A stretch of 64,000 nucleotides of DNA from Planococcus citri (GCF_950023065.1 NC_088677.1:14774001-14838000); one strand, 5' to 3'; positions 1 through 12,639 are shown, numbered from the stretch's first letter. Notes: a model not told the origin generated them from the letters alone. Made by a program: numbers and translations.

Positions 1-2972
1 CCAGACGAAGTTCTTGATCCTTCATTTTAAGTATTAGGTCATAGTGAATGAGCTATTAATTCGTAGACGAAATGGTGAAATAGAAAGAGATATACTTGCA
101 CACCAATAATAGATTACCTATACCTACGTAATTGTTAAATCCAGAGTATGAAATTCGAAGTACTAGAAATCTTCGTAAAAGCTCAAAAATTGTATCCCAT
201 TTGGCACAAAACATTTTGAAAAGGTCCAAATTAAATTTAAAGAACATGAAAAAATACCTAACAAGGCAAACTTTCTGGTGCTTGAGTGAATTTGTCGATT
301 TTTAGTGAATTTTTGACAATCAAAAGCCTCGATATAAAGAAATCAAAAAAATCAAAAATTCCATAAAATTGAACTAGCAAGCTGAATTTTTTTCACTCCC
401 CTCAAATCTTTTGGAAAGGGTTTTAGGAGATTTCAGCAGATTTTTAAGATTGAAATTCTCTTGAAATTTCACTACCTTAATATGGTACCTACTGCATTAA
501 ACAACCTCAAACTGAATTTGCATTTCGAAATTAGGGGTGTATGAGGTAAATTTCAATTTTCCAATTTCAGTGGGTAAAATTTTGTGGAAATTTTCAACTT
601 TCAAAAATTTGCTGGAGGCTCCAGAACTGTTTAAAGCGGTTCGAAATTTATTCCAGCCGATTTAGAGTGTCGCTAATAATGCAATTAATTGGTAGGCTAC
701 CAAATTTTAGCTTTTTAGATCAGTTTTGTGAAATTTTGATCTCTTTCATTCTTGACCCAAATTTGATTTTCAAAAATTCGCCGAAAATCGAAAGATTCAC
801 TTTCGCATCTGAAATTTTGGTTGGTGATGTGTTTTTGCACGTTCATTAGATTTAGTCTTATTGTCCGATTTTAAATTTTTTCTGCTACTAGGGATACCTT
901 TTTTTTTTTTTTTTTTTTTTTTTTAGAAACATGAAGGAGACTTACTTGAAAAATGTCCACTTACCTGTATTATAGGATGGTAGGATGGAAACGATTTTCC
1001 ACCCACTTTTGACCTGAACCTAATTTTCAGTAAAGTGCACTATGCTCTTATTTTGATTTTTTGTCCAATCTCGTCGAAAAAAAATAATCTGTGATGTTTT
1101 CAGTCCACCTTGTCTACGTTCTTTCATGAAATAAATTAGTAAGTGTATACTTACATACTGTTGTATTTAATTTCAAGCCGTTATCGATACAGCTTGGAAA
1201 TTACAGACTTGTCAATGATCATTACAAATTTTGAAAATTCACTGTACCTACCCGTGCAGTTTGACGAAAAAAGTTGAAATTCAGTTTATGCTCTATTTTT
1301 GACATGCCCTGTCGACTAGAGATGTTTCAGTCTATTTTAGAGCTTCATAAACATTTTTTAGATTCTCCATTTTCCCAACAAAAAATTATAACACCTGTCG
1401 AGATGGACTTTAACTGTAAAAAACTAAACGCAAATCTGAAATCTCCAGATTTTCTCAAAACGATTTGAAGCAGTTTCCAATTGCTGATTCGAAGTTTCAA
1501 AAATGAAGTATACCTATACTTACTTACTGGTTTGCAGATCAATTTGGTGAAATTTTGATTTTTTTTAAAATACCTACTTTTGAAGCAAATTTCAGTTTTA
1601 AAAATTCACCAAAAATTGAAAAATGCCCTCCAGCGTCCGAAATTTTGGATGGTGATAGTTTTGCTCGATTCAAAAAATCTTCCACCATTTGGCATTGCTT
1701 CCTCATAAGTAGGTACATACCTAGTTACCTACCCACTGTTATCTGATCGAAGAAAATTCGTTATGGTTCAAACTTTGAATAGAACTGTTTTCTTTTTTCA
1801 TTCAAAATTACGGGTTTTGCTACCTTTTTTGAGTAATGTTTTTGTGATTTTGTAATTTAATCAATGTTCAAACCTTCGATATTACATTTGAGGTCTCAAA
1901 TATGTCCAGTTCAAATAAAAAATAAAATGAAAAATAAGATTTTATTGATGATGTAAGTACGAGAATTCTTAGAAAAGGTTCAAAAATTGTATTGTGCTTT
2001 CGAAAAAATATCTTGTTCGAAAATGAACATTTCAAAATTCAAAAAAGCTCAAATGTGACTTTTCCGACAAAAAACACGAATATATGAGGTCAAAAAGATT
2101 CGTCAAAAACATTGATTCAAAGCACTTTTTCAGAAAAAATGAATTTGAAAAAAAAAATTGATTTTGTTTTTTTTTCAAATTCGTTTTTTATTTTATTTGT
2201 TTTGAAAAAGTGCTTTTGACCAATGTTTTTTACTCGTGTTGTTGAGAATTATTTTTGAAAAAAAATTCCAGTTCACATTCATTTGTTTTGTTGGAAATTG
2301 AAGATTTGAGCCTTTTAAGAAGTTTTGTTTTGTAAAATGATTTTTCTTAAAAATTTCAACTTTTTTGTGATTTGGCAAATCGGGCAGGGTACCTACCCTA
2401 TTTTACTCTTTAAAGCAATTTGTTTCCCCAACAGGGGAACCTGGGTTAACAAAACGCAAAAACCCACTTCCAATCAGGACAGCAAAAACTCTTTTGTGAT
2501 CTTGGAATATGAACATTCAGGTATGTATGAACATTGAACTACCTGCAATCGAATAATGTTGAAATTAATGCAGGAAGTAAATTTCAGCTCTATGTCTCTG
2601 TTGAATAATATGCTTGGGAAATATCAACATTTAAAAATCTGCTGGAGGCTCCAAAACTGTTCAAACCGGTTCGAAACCGTTTCCAATCGATTTTGAGGGT
2701 CTAACTTAGGGTAGGTAATTTACCAAATTTCAGTTTTCTAGTTCAATTGAGTCAATTTTTTTTCATTTTTCAGCTAAATTTGATTTTTAAGAATTAATTA
2801 AAAATCCAAAGACCTACGCACATTTCTCTTCTCATTCTAACTGATTATTGTGCGTTGATTTTGATAGGTATTGGTTATGACTTGTGGCTGAAATCTAATA
2901 CAGGGTTTTCATAAATTGAGCTGCGACGAATAGGCTCAGCTTATCGAAAAATATCCTCGTAGTACAATAGAG
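1..2972. repeat. Array-1 unit, partial, gene-less
   Basis: First visible unit of the diverged tandem array. It opens with the marker CCAGACGAAGTTCTTGA, which recurs at 2,973, 8,270 and 14,780. Sub-blocks found again in later units include a CTGGAGGCTCCAGAACTG block (about 612), a block ending CTACTAGGGATACC (640-900), a T-run of about 25 nt near 900, a GGAAACATGAAGA-type block (925-1,030), a TTTTCAGTCCACCTTGTC block (1,095-1,165) and a CCTCCAGCGTCCGAAATTTT block (1,618-1,740). Open frames here are short and are not kept in sister copies, so I call no gene. Confidence 0.75.
2020..2430. repeat. Foldback-like inverted repeat, partial copy
   Basis: The left part (AAAAACATTGATTCAAAGCAC) is the approximate reverse complement of the right part (GTGCTTTTGACCAATGTTTTT), around a centre near 2,160. 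The right arm runs on to a GGTACCTACCCTATTTTACTC end that recurs in the copies at 12.6, 19.0 and 24.7 kb. I see no transposase. It could be a foldback or MITE-like element, or simply an old inverted duplication. Confidence 0.55.
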
Positions 2973-5900
2973 TGCCAGACGAAGTTCTTGAAGCTTCATT
3001 TTAATTATCAGGTCATAGTGAATGAGCTATTACGTACCTGCCTATTATTCGATTTGGACCATAAATTCGGGTTACTAGAAATCTTGGTAAAAGTTCAAAA
3101 ATTGTATCCTAACTGGCACAAAACATTTTGAAAAGGTCCAAATTAAATTTAAAGAACATGAAAAAATACTTAACAAGGTAAACTTTCTGGTGCATGAGTG
3201 CATTTGTCGATTTTTAGTGAATTTTTGAAAATCAAAAGCCTCGATATACTTAAAGAAATCAAAAAAATCAAAAATTCCATAAAATTGAACTAGCAAGCTG
3301 AATTTTTTTCACTCCCCGCAAATCTTTTGGAAAGGGTTTAGGAGATTTCAGCAGATTTTTTAAGATTGAAATTCTCATGAAATTTTGCTACCATAATACT
3401 TACCTACTGCATTAAACAACCTCAAACCGAATTTGCATTTCGAAATGAGCTGTGTATGTATGAGGTAAATTTAAGCTTTCCTATTTTAGTATGAAAATTT
3501 TCAACTTTCAAAAATATGCTGAAGGCTCCAGAACTGCTCAAAACGGTTCGAAATTTTTTCCAATCGATTTAGAGTGTTGATATAATAATGCAATTAATTG
3601 GTACCAAATTTTAGCTTTTTAGATCAGTTTGGTGAAATTTTGATCTCTTTCATTCTTGACCCAAATTTGTTTTTTAAAAATTCACCAAAAATCGAAAGAT
3701 GCACTTTCGCATCTGAAATTTTGGTTCGTGATGTACATATTTTTGCATGGTCATTCGATTTAGTCTTGTCCGATTTGAAATTTTTTCTGCTACTAGGGAT
3801 ACTTTTTTTTTTTTTTGGAAACATGAAGAAGACTTACTTGAAAAATGTCCACTTACCTATATTATAGGATGGAAACGATTTTCCACCCACTTTTGACTGA
3901 ACCTAATTTTCAGTAATTTACCTAAAATCATAAAGTGCGCTTTGTTCTTATTTTGATTTTTTGTCCAATCTCGTCGAAAAAAATAATCTGTGATGTTTTC
4001 AGTCCACCTTGTCAAAGTTCTTTCATGAAATAAATTAGTTACTGTATACTTACATACTGCTGTATTTGATTTCAAGCTGTTCACTAGCTATAATAAAATT
4101 CCGAAAAATGTTGGAAATTGCAGACTTGGCAATGATCATTAAGAATTTCGAAAATTCACTGTACTACCCGTGCAGTTTGACAAAAAAAGTTGAGATTCAG
4201 TTTATGCTCTATTTTTGACATGCCCAGTTGACTAGAGATGTTTCAGTCTATTTGAGAGCTTCATAAACATTTTTTGGAAGCTCCAGTTTTCCCCCAAAAA
4301 AATATTATAAAACCTATCGAGATGGACTTTAGATGTAGATAAAAGTAAAAACTAATCGCAAATTTGGAATATCCAGATTTTCTCAAAACGATTTGAAGCA
4401 GTTTCCAATCAATTCGATGTTTCAATAATGAAGTGTACCTACGTACTTACTGGATTCCAGATCAATTTAGTGAAATTTTGATTTTTAAAAATAGGAAGTT
4501 AATTTTGAGGCAAATTTCATTTTTAAAAATTCACCTGAATCCGAAAAATACCCTGCAGCGTCCGAAATTTTGAATGGTGATAAGTAGTTTTATTGCTTGA
4601 TTCAAAAAAATCTTCCACCATTTGGCATTACTTCCTCATAAGTACCTACTTACTTACCAACGTACCCACTGTTATCTGATCGAAGAAAATTCGTTGGTTC
4701 AAATTTTGAATACTTAGAACTGTTTTCTTTTTTCATTCAAAATTACGGTTTTTGCTATTTCGAGTAATGTTTTTGTGATTTTTTGTTTAATAAGGAATTG
4801 TGTTGAGTTCTGATTTAATTTGACTGATATTTTTCGTAGCAGTTTGATTTTTTCCCCATTTGTGAGCCGAATATAATTCTTTATAATTCAAGGAGAATCG
4901 AAAAATGTTGATTTGTTTTTTGCCAATCTTATCAAAAAAAATTCATTAATGATGCATTTAGTATATTTTACCAACTTTTCTCATGAAATAGATTGGTGAA
5001 TGATACAATAAATTACTGTTGTATGTATTTGGTTGGTTCTTCAGCATAGGTACTTACTGTTCGTGTTCAGCGTCACCAAAAACATACTATTTCATGTGTC
5101 ACACAAACAAAACGCTTTTTTGAACTTTTACCCACTTTGAGAAGGTGCTGGAGGCCGTGGATGGGGTAATATCAAAAATCTGACGTCATATTCGTGTTCA
5201 GCGTCGCCAAAAACATACAATACGATATATCACATGCCCAAGATTTTCTTTTGAAAGTTTCACCCAAAATTGGGGATGGGGGTGCTCCCCCTCCGTCAAC
5301 GAGTGCCATCTCAAAACCTAAATATTTCAAAAAAGTATCAAAATGTACATCTATGGAAATTTTTTCAAAATTTTAAATGGTAGCGCCCACTTAGAGCGCC
5401 ATTTTGAAATTTGAACTTTCAAATTGAAAGTTCAACTTTCAACTTTTGAAAATTTCAAAATACTTTAAAAGTTCAAAATTCAATGCCTTTTCGAACTGTG
5501 AAATCAGTTTTGATCAAAGTATCATAGTTTCGGAGGAATGAGCTGCTGAAGTTAAGAACCTCGAGACAATGTGAAAATAATGGAAACCCCCCCACCCGCC
5601 TCCTGAGGGGGCTGGGACCAAACTGATTGCGGCTTTCTTACTTACTGGGTGGGTAGAAATTGTGAAAAAAAATTGAGCAAAATCGAAGGACATGACCCAA
5701 AAACATTGGTTGAGTTGACATGGAATGACCCGTCTGACAGTTCCCAAGTTGACCAAAAAACGAAAAAAAAAAAACAAAAAACTCAGCCACAAAGAGATAA
5801 TTTCTTATCGTCATGAAATCTTGTCAGAAATCCGGACGAAATATGACACAAAATTTGGAAAAATTGTGAGCTTTCGTGGCGAGGGTAACTAATAATAAAA

Positions 5901-8267
5901 GCATTTTTGATTATAGGCAAAACAACTTCCACACTTGAAGTTTTGGAAATTTTTTCAAAATTCAAAAAATAAAAAAAGCTCTTATTCAACTTTTTTTTTG
6001 TAAAATGATTTTTTTTTTTCGACGTAAACGAATCATGTAGGAAGGCAGATATGCCTGCAGCATGAGAACAATGGATTGGTAACTTACTGCTTAAATATAA
6101 TAATGCTCTATGTACGAAAATGACGCCTATTCTAATTGGTATCCGATTGTCTATCTGTGGTTTATATGTACATTTTGCTCTTTTGAGTCACTATATTATT
6201 ATTATATGTAAAAAAATTTTGTAAACAAACTGTGGACGCTAAAAGGCCTAGATTCTAAGGCGTCCTTAAATAAAGATTTATTCAATTCAATTCTGTTTCG
6301 ACTAGCCATTTTTAACGTTTTTGTCTTTGAATTAGGAGGTTTCGCTGGATCGGGCCGAAATATGTACTTATAGTCACATAATTTGGCGCAATGGCGAACT
6401 TTGTATTGGGGATAACTAATAATAAAAACATTTTTGCTTTGAAGCACGAGATGCAGCATAGAACTTTCTTTTATTTAAGTATTACAGTTATCACAATTTT
6501 TTTTTTTCTTAATAATTTCTCAAAAAAAAATTTCAATAAGTGCTTCTGACTAATGTTTTTTACTCGTGTTGTTGAAACTTTCATTTTCCAAAATGATTTT
6601 TTTTTGAAAGCTCAACTTTTTTGTGATTCGGTTATGTGGGCAGAGTACCGTATTACACTATTCAAAGCAATTTGTTTCCCCAACATGAGAATCCTGGGTT
6701 AACAAAACGCAAAAACTCTCTCGCAGTCAGAAAAACATTTGTTTTGATTGAAAAATTTCGTTTAGGCGGTGTCTTAGATTGATTCTTGAATTCTCGTCTT
6801 GCACCTACAATAATTCTTGTACTATTCAACGTTAAAAGTCTGGTCGCCTTATTCGAGATTGGTTTGAAATACTCGTTCTTTGCTGTCTCTCTTTTCTTCC
6901 CCTCGTTTTTCCTCAAGATGACGATGTTCCATCAAGTATGATCGGAGTCTTTCGACGATTTTTTTAGTTGACTGAATGCTAATGAGCAAAAAGCAAAAAC
7001 TCTTTTGTGATCTGAGAATGCGAGCACCCAAGTATAAATGGGTTGATCTTGTACCAGGTGGTGGTGGTATTTTGTTAACAAACTTATTTTTTTTTTAATT
7101 TACATTTAAAATCGAGAACTATAATTAAATTATTTTCTAACCTTCTTCCGAATCCCAGATCTACGTAAAATACATAAATAGAAAGAGCGTGCAAAAACAC
7201 ATCATCAGGTAAAATTTCAGATGCCGAAGTGCATTTTTCGACTTTTGGAAGGTGAATTAAAAAAAAAAAAAAACAGATTTGGGTTGAAGTAAATGGCTGA
7301 AAAGTCAGGCTTTCAATTCCAATAAACTGACCTAGAATGCTGAAATTTGTTATTAATAGGTATTACTTGTTTATAAAATATTATTTTACCCCATGAATCG
7401 ATTGGAAACAGTTTTAAACTGTTGCGAGCGAACTGGAGTCTCCATGCAAATTTTTGAAAGTTGAATTAGGTCTCTAACCGGAGAATATCAATCAAGCTTA
7501 TCCACACTAAAGCTAATTTGGACAGTTCTTATGGTATTTCATGCTGAACTGATACTTTTATATGTTTCTGGAGACTCCAAAAAAGTTTGAAATCAGCTGC
7601 GATTGACCCAACACGTTGAAATAAGAGCACGAAGTAAAATTTAACTGTCTGTCTCGGTTGAATAAAAAATCTGCTGGAGGCTCCAAAACTGTTCAAACCG
7701 GTTCGAAACTGTTTCCAATCGATTTTGGGGGTCTAACTTAGGGTAGGTGATACACAGTGGCGTAGCCAGGATTTTCTCAAGGAGGGGGCAAAACCAGATT
7801 TTTAGACATGAAAAATCGAAATCAGGAGTAATTTTCTGGAAATCTATTGTGATGTGTGGTGATTTCATGAAAATGAAGGCAAAATTACTGCTCGAGCGAA
7901 GCGAGAGCGAAAATTTTTAGAAAAAATGGGTCCAAACAACGAAAAAACGTCCATTTTTGCATGTTTTCTTACAAATTTTCGCTCGCAAGGGGGGCCATGG
8001 CCCCCTTCGCCCCCCCTTGACTACGCCACTGGTGATACACAAAATTTCAACTTTCTGAGGTCAATTGAGTCAATTTTTTTTAATTTTAGAGCTTAATTTG
8101 ATTTTTAAAAATTTACTCAATAAAAATTCCAAGATATACCTACGCGAATTTCTCTTCTCATTTTAATTGATTAATGCGCCTTGAAGTTAAGGTAGGTATT
8201 GGATATGATTCATGTCTAATGGTAAGAGAGTCAGCTTACCGGGAAATATCCTCCTGGTATAGAGGTG
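2973..8267. repeat. Array-1 unit without the 70-aa gene
   Basis: Second unit, starting with GTGCCAGACGAAGTTCTTGA. From 2,973 to about 4,800 it repeats the order of blocks in the first unit. From 5,055 to 5,500 it carries sequence of its own: a local duplication of TGTTCAGCGTC.CCAAAAACATAC at about 5,066 and 5,198, then a GCGCC-bounded hairpin at 5,382-5,402. Blocks at 5,800-5,990 and 6,300-6,450 (GGTAACTAATAATAAAA motif) recur near 13.0 and 13.4 kb and inverted near 19.6 kb. A lone right foldback arm lies at 6,480-6,690. No gene supported. Confidence 0.7.
7755..8031. mobile_element. Non-autonomous hAT-type DNA transposon (MITE), 277 bp
   Basis: The element begins CAGTGGCGTAGCCAGG and ends with the near inverse complement CCTTGACTACGCCACTG. 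It is flanked by perfect 8 bp direct repeats GTGATACA (7,747-7,754 and 8,032-8,039). An 8 bp target duplication with CAGNGGCG-type termini is the hAT superfamily signature. It has no transposase frame and an inner GC-rich palindrome around GGGGGGCCATGGCCCCC (7,990-8,007). Sister units at about 2,700 and 14,490 have the same flank (GGGTAGGTAAT and the like) without the insert, so it arrived after the units duplicated. Confidence 0.9.
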
Positions 8268-9611
8268 CCAGACGAAGTTCTTGATCCTTCATCTTAATTA
8301 TCAGGTCGTAGTGAATGAGCTGTTACTTAGAAGAAATGGTGAAATAGAAAGAGATATACTTACACGGTAAACATTCCTCGATATTGTTTTACTTTTCACT
8401 CCAAATTTTAAATTCGCAGCCACGATTTTTTTTTTGGAAACATGAAGAAGACCTATTTCCAAAGTAATGTCCACTTATATTAGGAAGGAAACGATTTTCC
8501 ACCCCCTTCTGACCTGTATTTAATTTTCAGTAATTCACCTAAAATGAAAAAGATCACTTTTTTCCCTTTTTAATTTTTTGGGCAATCTCTTCGAAAAAAA
8601 TAATCTGTGATGTTCTCAATCCACCTTGTCAGCGTTTTTTCATGAATAATAAATTAGTAAATTAATGATATTACTTACTGTTGTATTTGATGAGTTATTC
8701 ATCACACAGTTTTGTTAATACACCGTAGCTCTTCTCATCGACAGCTGAAAGTTCGAGTGCTTTAATACATAGCTCATTCGGCTATTTTTGGACAAATTTG
8801 AAAACATTTTTGGGCAAAAAATGTTGAAAAATCAAAACCTTTACCGAATTGAACTGAAAAGCTATAATTTTCTATTGCAAATACATACCTCATTTTCAAC
8901 CCCCTGCAGGCGATTGGAAATTAAAGTACTGCTTCCCAGATCGATTTGGTAACATTTTATTGTTTTTAAAAACAATTTTGGGCCAAATTTCGTTTTTAAA
9001 AATTCACCGAAAATTGAAAAATATCCTCCAGTGTTTGCAATTATTTCAGATAGTGAGAGATGCATAGTTTTGTCCAATTCAAAAACTTTCCACCATTTTC
9101 GGCTCTTCCTCCATAAGTACCTACTCTTGTCCAGTCGAAAAAAATTCGTTGGTTCAAACTTTAAATGGAGCTGTTTTACAAAATTTTTCAATTCAAAACT
9201 AAAATTTTCCCGATTTGAGTAAGAAATTTTTCTGGAAAAAAGGTTCTTCGATTTAAACTTTAAATGGGACTGCTTTCTTTTTTCATTCAAAATTACGGTT
9301 TTTGGTATTCTGAGCATTTTTTTTGTAATTTTGTCATTTTAGGGAGAAAAAATGTGTGGAGCTCTAATTTCATTAAGTATCTGATATTTTTGACGTTTTG
9401 ATTTTTCAATTATTTGTGATCACAATAATACCTATAATTCTCAAAAATTCAACTTAAATCGAAAAATCGATTTTGTTTCTTGCCAATCTTGTCGAAAAAA
9501 TTCATCAATGATGCTTTCAGTCCAGCTTGTCAACTCTTTTCGTGAAACAGATTAGTAAATGAAACTTACAGTTTTATTTGATGGGTACATTACCATACTT
9601 ATATACTTATT

Positions 9612-9639
9612 AGATAGATAGATAGATAGATAGATAGAT
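9612..9639. repeat. (TAGA)n microsatellite, LINE 3' tail
   Basis: About seven units of AGAT/TAGA lie exactly at the 3' boundary of the minus-strand LINE. It behaves as the element's own tail rather than an unrelated microsatellite, because the paralogous empty site has none. Confidence 0.85.
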
Positions 9640-9992
9640 TTATTACATTTTTCTTTCATACAGTACAATCTTATAAATACATATACGACCCCACCAGCAC
9701 CTTTCGGTGAGTGGGGGATCGGCTCTCTCAAAATTACACAGACATAAATAAAAATACAAAAATAAAAAAAAATAATAAAAATAAATGAATAAAGAAACAA
9801 ATAAATAGATAAGTAGATAAAAATTAACCAACACTCAGCCACTAGAAAATAGAAAAACCAGAGAGCGAACAATACCCTACAATCAATAATTTCAGACAAC
9901 TTGCTGTAATAGCTCGGTACACCACAATAACATTCATTCATCTAGGATGGATAACACATATTCCTCAATCATTCTTTTGAAACCATTTACAC

Positions 9993-10967
9993 TCACGTTT
10001 TTACATTCCACTGGCAAACTGTTGTACAGATGGGCAGCAAAGTATCGAAAAACTGACCTAGACATTGACTTTCTCCAGCCAGGGAGCGGAACAACACCCG
10101 ACGCAGCGCGTCTAGTACATCCTCCCCCCCCACAGCATAGCCAAATGCATCTCTATACCTGTGCATCAGAGATAACACAGTGATGTAATAAATTTGCCTC
10201 ACCTTAAAGATACCCAAAGAACGGAAAACTGGTCGAGAGGGAGCGTCCCAGCGTTCACCAGCAACTAACCGAGCAGCTCGCTTTTGAAGCATCAGTAGTG
10301 GCCGGATCCAGCATGTAGCCGCACCCCTCCACACTGCGATCCCATACCTCAAGGTACCCTCAAACACAGCCACATAGAACCTCCGAAGATGAACACCAGA
10401 CACCAAACCAGACAAGTAGCGAATTAGATATACAATTTTAGATAATTTTGCCCTCAAAACCAAACAGTGTTCCCTCCACGTCAAGCACTGATCTACCCAC
10501 ACGCCCAAGTACCTGTGTGTCTCCACCTGTACCAGGGCTGGACAGGAGCAGAGAGCACCTCACTCCATCTCATGGAGGAAAACCTTACCTCTTAAGTCGC
10601 GCACATATCAATTTTGAAAGCCAAAAACAACAAGCTCTGACTTCGCAGCATTCACCCTAAGCCCATGCTGAGAAAACCAAAGACTGATCCTTTGTAGGTC
10701 ACTATTCAGCGCACTTATCAGTTCATCCTCGGAGTCAGCAGATACAATGAGTACTGTATCATCCGCAAAAGCACTTGCAATACCTCTCAAGGGCAATTTA
10801 AGCAACTCATTGATATAAATCAAGAAGAGGTAAGAACCTAAGATACTACCCTGCGGAACTCCACGAACAACCGGTACCTCCACACTCAATGAATCTCCTA
10901 CTCGCACACTCTGAGCTCTCCCTGACAGATAAAAGCAAAACCACTCCACAGCTAAGTTATCAATCCA
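9993..10967 (-). pseudogene. LINE reverse transcriptase fragment, broken
   Basis: One continuous reading frame of the RT middle and C-terminal part, interrupted by two in-frame TGA stops (at about 10,608 and 10,552). The N-terminal side shows the LINE RT motifs GVPQGSILGSYLF and FADDTVL (the Y/F-A-D-D catalytic box), preceded by WFCFYLSGRAQSVRVG. The C-terminal side shows HRYLGVWVDQCLTW and LLMLQKRAARLV, typical of the region after the RT palm in Jockey- and CR1-like elements. The endonuclease and RT fingers are absent because of 5' truncation. The stop codons and truncation make it inactive. Confidence 0.9.
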
Positions 10968-11301
10968 TATTCCGTTGTGTGTAGAATTTTCTCGAGTAAG
11001 ATGACGATAAAATATGTTATAAGTGTGAGAATAATTTTGATATTTCAACTCGACATATGCGTATACCGCAGAAGCACTTTTTCCGAAGATTCAACAAGAA
11101 AAACGATTACCTACTTTTTAAGAAAGTATGCGTACTCTTTATATTATTTTCATTCATATTTTCGATTATTATTTCTATAAAATCCATACTTAATCATTAA
11201 TTCATTACATAAGTATAATCAAGTAAAACCATCTCAAATAGTAAGTAAATATGAATTAAGAACTCGGTAAGTAGGTATATATATATACGGTAATTGAACA
11301 G

Positions 11302-11307
11302 TTTATT
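11302..11307 (-). terminator. Poly(A) signal of gene copy 1
   Basis: AATAAA on the minus strand (TTTATT on plus), followed by the CGTTCAATT-type context seen in the other three copies. It lies about 165 nt into the predicted last exon, which starts at 11,469 after a TTGTTCAACAG acceptor. Confidence 0.6.
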
Positions 11308-11571
11308 ACGAAATTTCAATACCTAATACGATATGAAACATAAATACTTACGAAAATTTAAGACGTCTTAAATCTAATATACGCAACCGATCGTCGTGTT
11401 GATTGAAAACCAAAATGCATTTTTTTTTCGATGACTATTGTGACTTAGAAACAAAAACCTAAAATTAACCTGTTGAACAACAAATCATTAGAACCAGAGT
11501 ATCAAGAATTCTGAATCTTTCAAAGAGAAAAAAAGTAAATACCATTTAAAAATAAAGGCAGTTCGGGACAT

Positions 11572-11784
11572 TTAAACGATAATGAAATCCATCGATGATT
11601 TTTCTTTGCCTTGGTCTACGACGACGATGTTTTCCATGGCGGTATTTTCTTTGCCTTGTTCAACGACGACGAAATCCATCGAAGTTTTCTCTTTGCCTTG
11701 GTCGACGACGACGATGTTATCGAAGGAGATTCTTTCTTTGCCTTGGACGGCGGAGAATTCCATGCATACTCTTTCTTTACCCAT
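11572..11784 (-). CDS. GKE-repeat protein, copy 1 (70 aa, unknown)
   Basis: Unrecognised small protein of 70 residues. Five imperfect repeats begin G-K-E-[K/R/N] at residues 2, 15, 30, 44 and 59; each is followed by M-[D/E] or F-D and then a Val/Ile run (VVVDQ or VVVEQ). There is no signal peptide or membrane segment, so it is probably intracellular. The start ATG lies in a good context (CGAAATGG), 29 nt after a TTTCAACAG acceptor (exon 2 begins at 11,813). Exon 1 is non-coding and ends at 12,059 before GTAAGT; the last exon begins at 11,469. Relative to the other copies it has Asn47 for Lys and Ile68. It looks weakened: 39 nt of exon 1 holding the initiator are missing, and the exon 2 donor is GTATTT instead of GTGAGT. 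Confidence 0.7.
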   Translation of the reverse strand: MGKERVCMEFSAVQGKERISFDNIVVVDQGKEKTSMDFVVVEQGKENTAMENIVVVDQGKEKSSMDFIIV

Positions 11785-12092
11785 TTCGAAGATTGAAGTT
11801 GGTTTGATTAACGCTGTTGAAACACAATAATGATACATTACAAACTTGACCATTTAAAATTCAATTACCTATGTCCAACTAAAACTTTTAAAGATAGGTA
11901 CGAGTTTTGACCATATTGAGTGAAAAAAAAGTAGTGAGAATGTAAAAAATTGTTTTCTACAGAATATGAATATTAGATACTTACTTGAAATAAGTAGTAT
12001 GTATTATTATAAAAACTAGGTAGGTGGTGTAATATCGTAGTAATCTAGGCAAACTTACCAAAAGAAAAAGTCTAGGTGTACATTTTCCAAAG

Positions 12093-12134
12093 TTTATATA
12101 GTGAAATTTTTAATTCGAAGTGAAATCTCATTGG
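12093..12134 (-). promoter_or_regulatory. TATA and CCAAT boxes of gene copy 1
   Basis: TATATAAA at 12,093-12,100 and CCAAT at 12,130-12,134 (minus strand), about 30 bp apart as in the other copies. Compared with copies 2 and 3, the downstream 39 nt that contain the ACAGTTACT initiator are deleted, leaving only about 35 nt between TATA and the first donor. About 100 bp upstream of CCAAT is also conserved among copies. Confidence 0.65.
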
Positions 12135-12639
12135 CTGTTTGGTCGGATGATTTCTGCTCATCTCGTTGTAAACATAATCATACTGACGCTGAGCAGTGAA
12201 CTTTGTACTAACACATTTCGATCGTTCACAAATATCATGAATGGCATGCCAAAGAGACAAAACAACATTCACACTTGAAAGTTTTGACAATTTTTTCAAT
12301 ATACCTATTCAACAAATTAAGAAAGTTGTTACATATGTATTTGAATTTTTTTGTAAGCTAAATAACCTTATTTCCTTTTTCTCGAAGGAAACGAATCATG
12401 TAGGAAAGTAGGCAACTGCGGCATGAGAACAATAGATTGTTAACTTACTGCTAGAATCATTTACATATCTCGCCTAATAGTTGATGTAAAAAATGTTATG
12501 ACGTTTAACTGTCTATTTGCCCTTTCATAGACGTTACAGATTTTCTTTTCAATACTGGCCTCTAACAAAATACTTGCTGCGTGAGGCCAAGAACAAAAAT
12601 AAAAATTAATGATGAGCGATTAATCCTTTGGAGGTTCTT

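Larger units (their letters stand above)
9612..10967 (-). mobile_element. 5'-truncated non-LTR retrotransposon (LINE)
   Basis: A minus-strand LINE whose 3' end is at 9,612 and whose truncated 5' end is near 10,967. The 3' end is a (TAGA)n tail (9,612-9,639), then about 350 bp of 3' UTR, then RT coding sequence. Boundaries come from the paralogous empty site at about 17,124, where TATACTTATT joins CCGTTGTGTGTA directly. Here that site is split, with TATT at 9,608-9,611 and 10,968-10,971 as a short target duplication or microhomology. RT sequence and microsatellite tail fit a Jockey/CR1-like group, but the clade is inferred from general resemblance only. Confidence 0.9.

Noticed and set aside
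8862..9317. Minus-strand open frame of 151 codons
   Set aside because: It lies entirely in array blocks; the matching stretch at 16,440-16,800 is broken by stops and indels, and the translation has no domain.
9552..9941. Minus-strand open frame of 129 codons
   Set aside because: It translates the LINE 3' UTR and its (TAGA)n tail into low-complexity peptide and crosses the element boundary.
11572..11784. CRISPR-like or satellite reading of the 42-45 bp internal repeats
   Set aside because: The repeats vary in length and keep codon phase inside a conserved exon of a eukaryotic gene; there are no unique spacers.
11582..11830. Plus-strand open frames opposite the 70-aa gene (also in the other copies)
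   Set aside because: They arise because the internal repeat keeps several frames open. Promoter, splice sites, start context and poly(A) signal all fit the minus strand.
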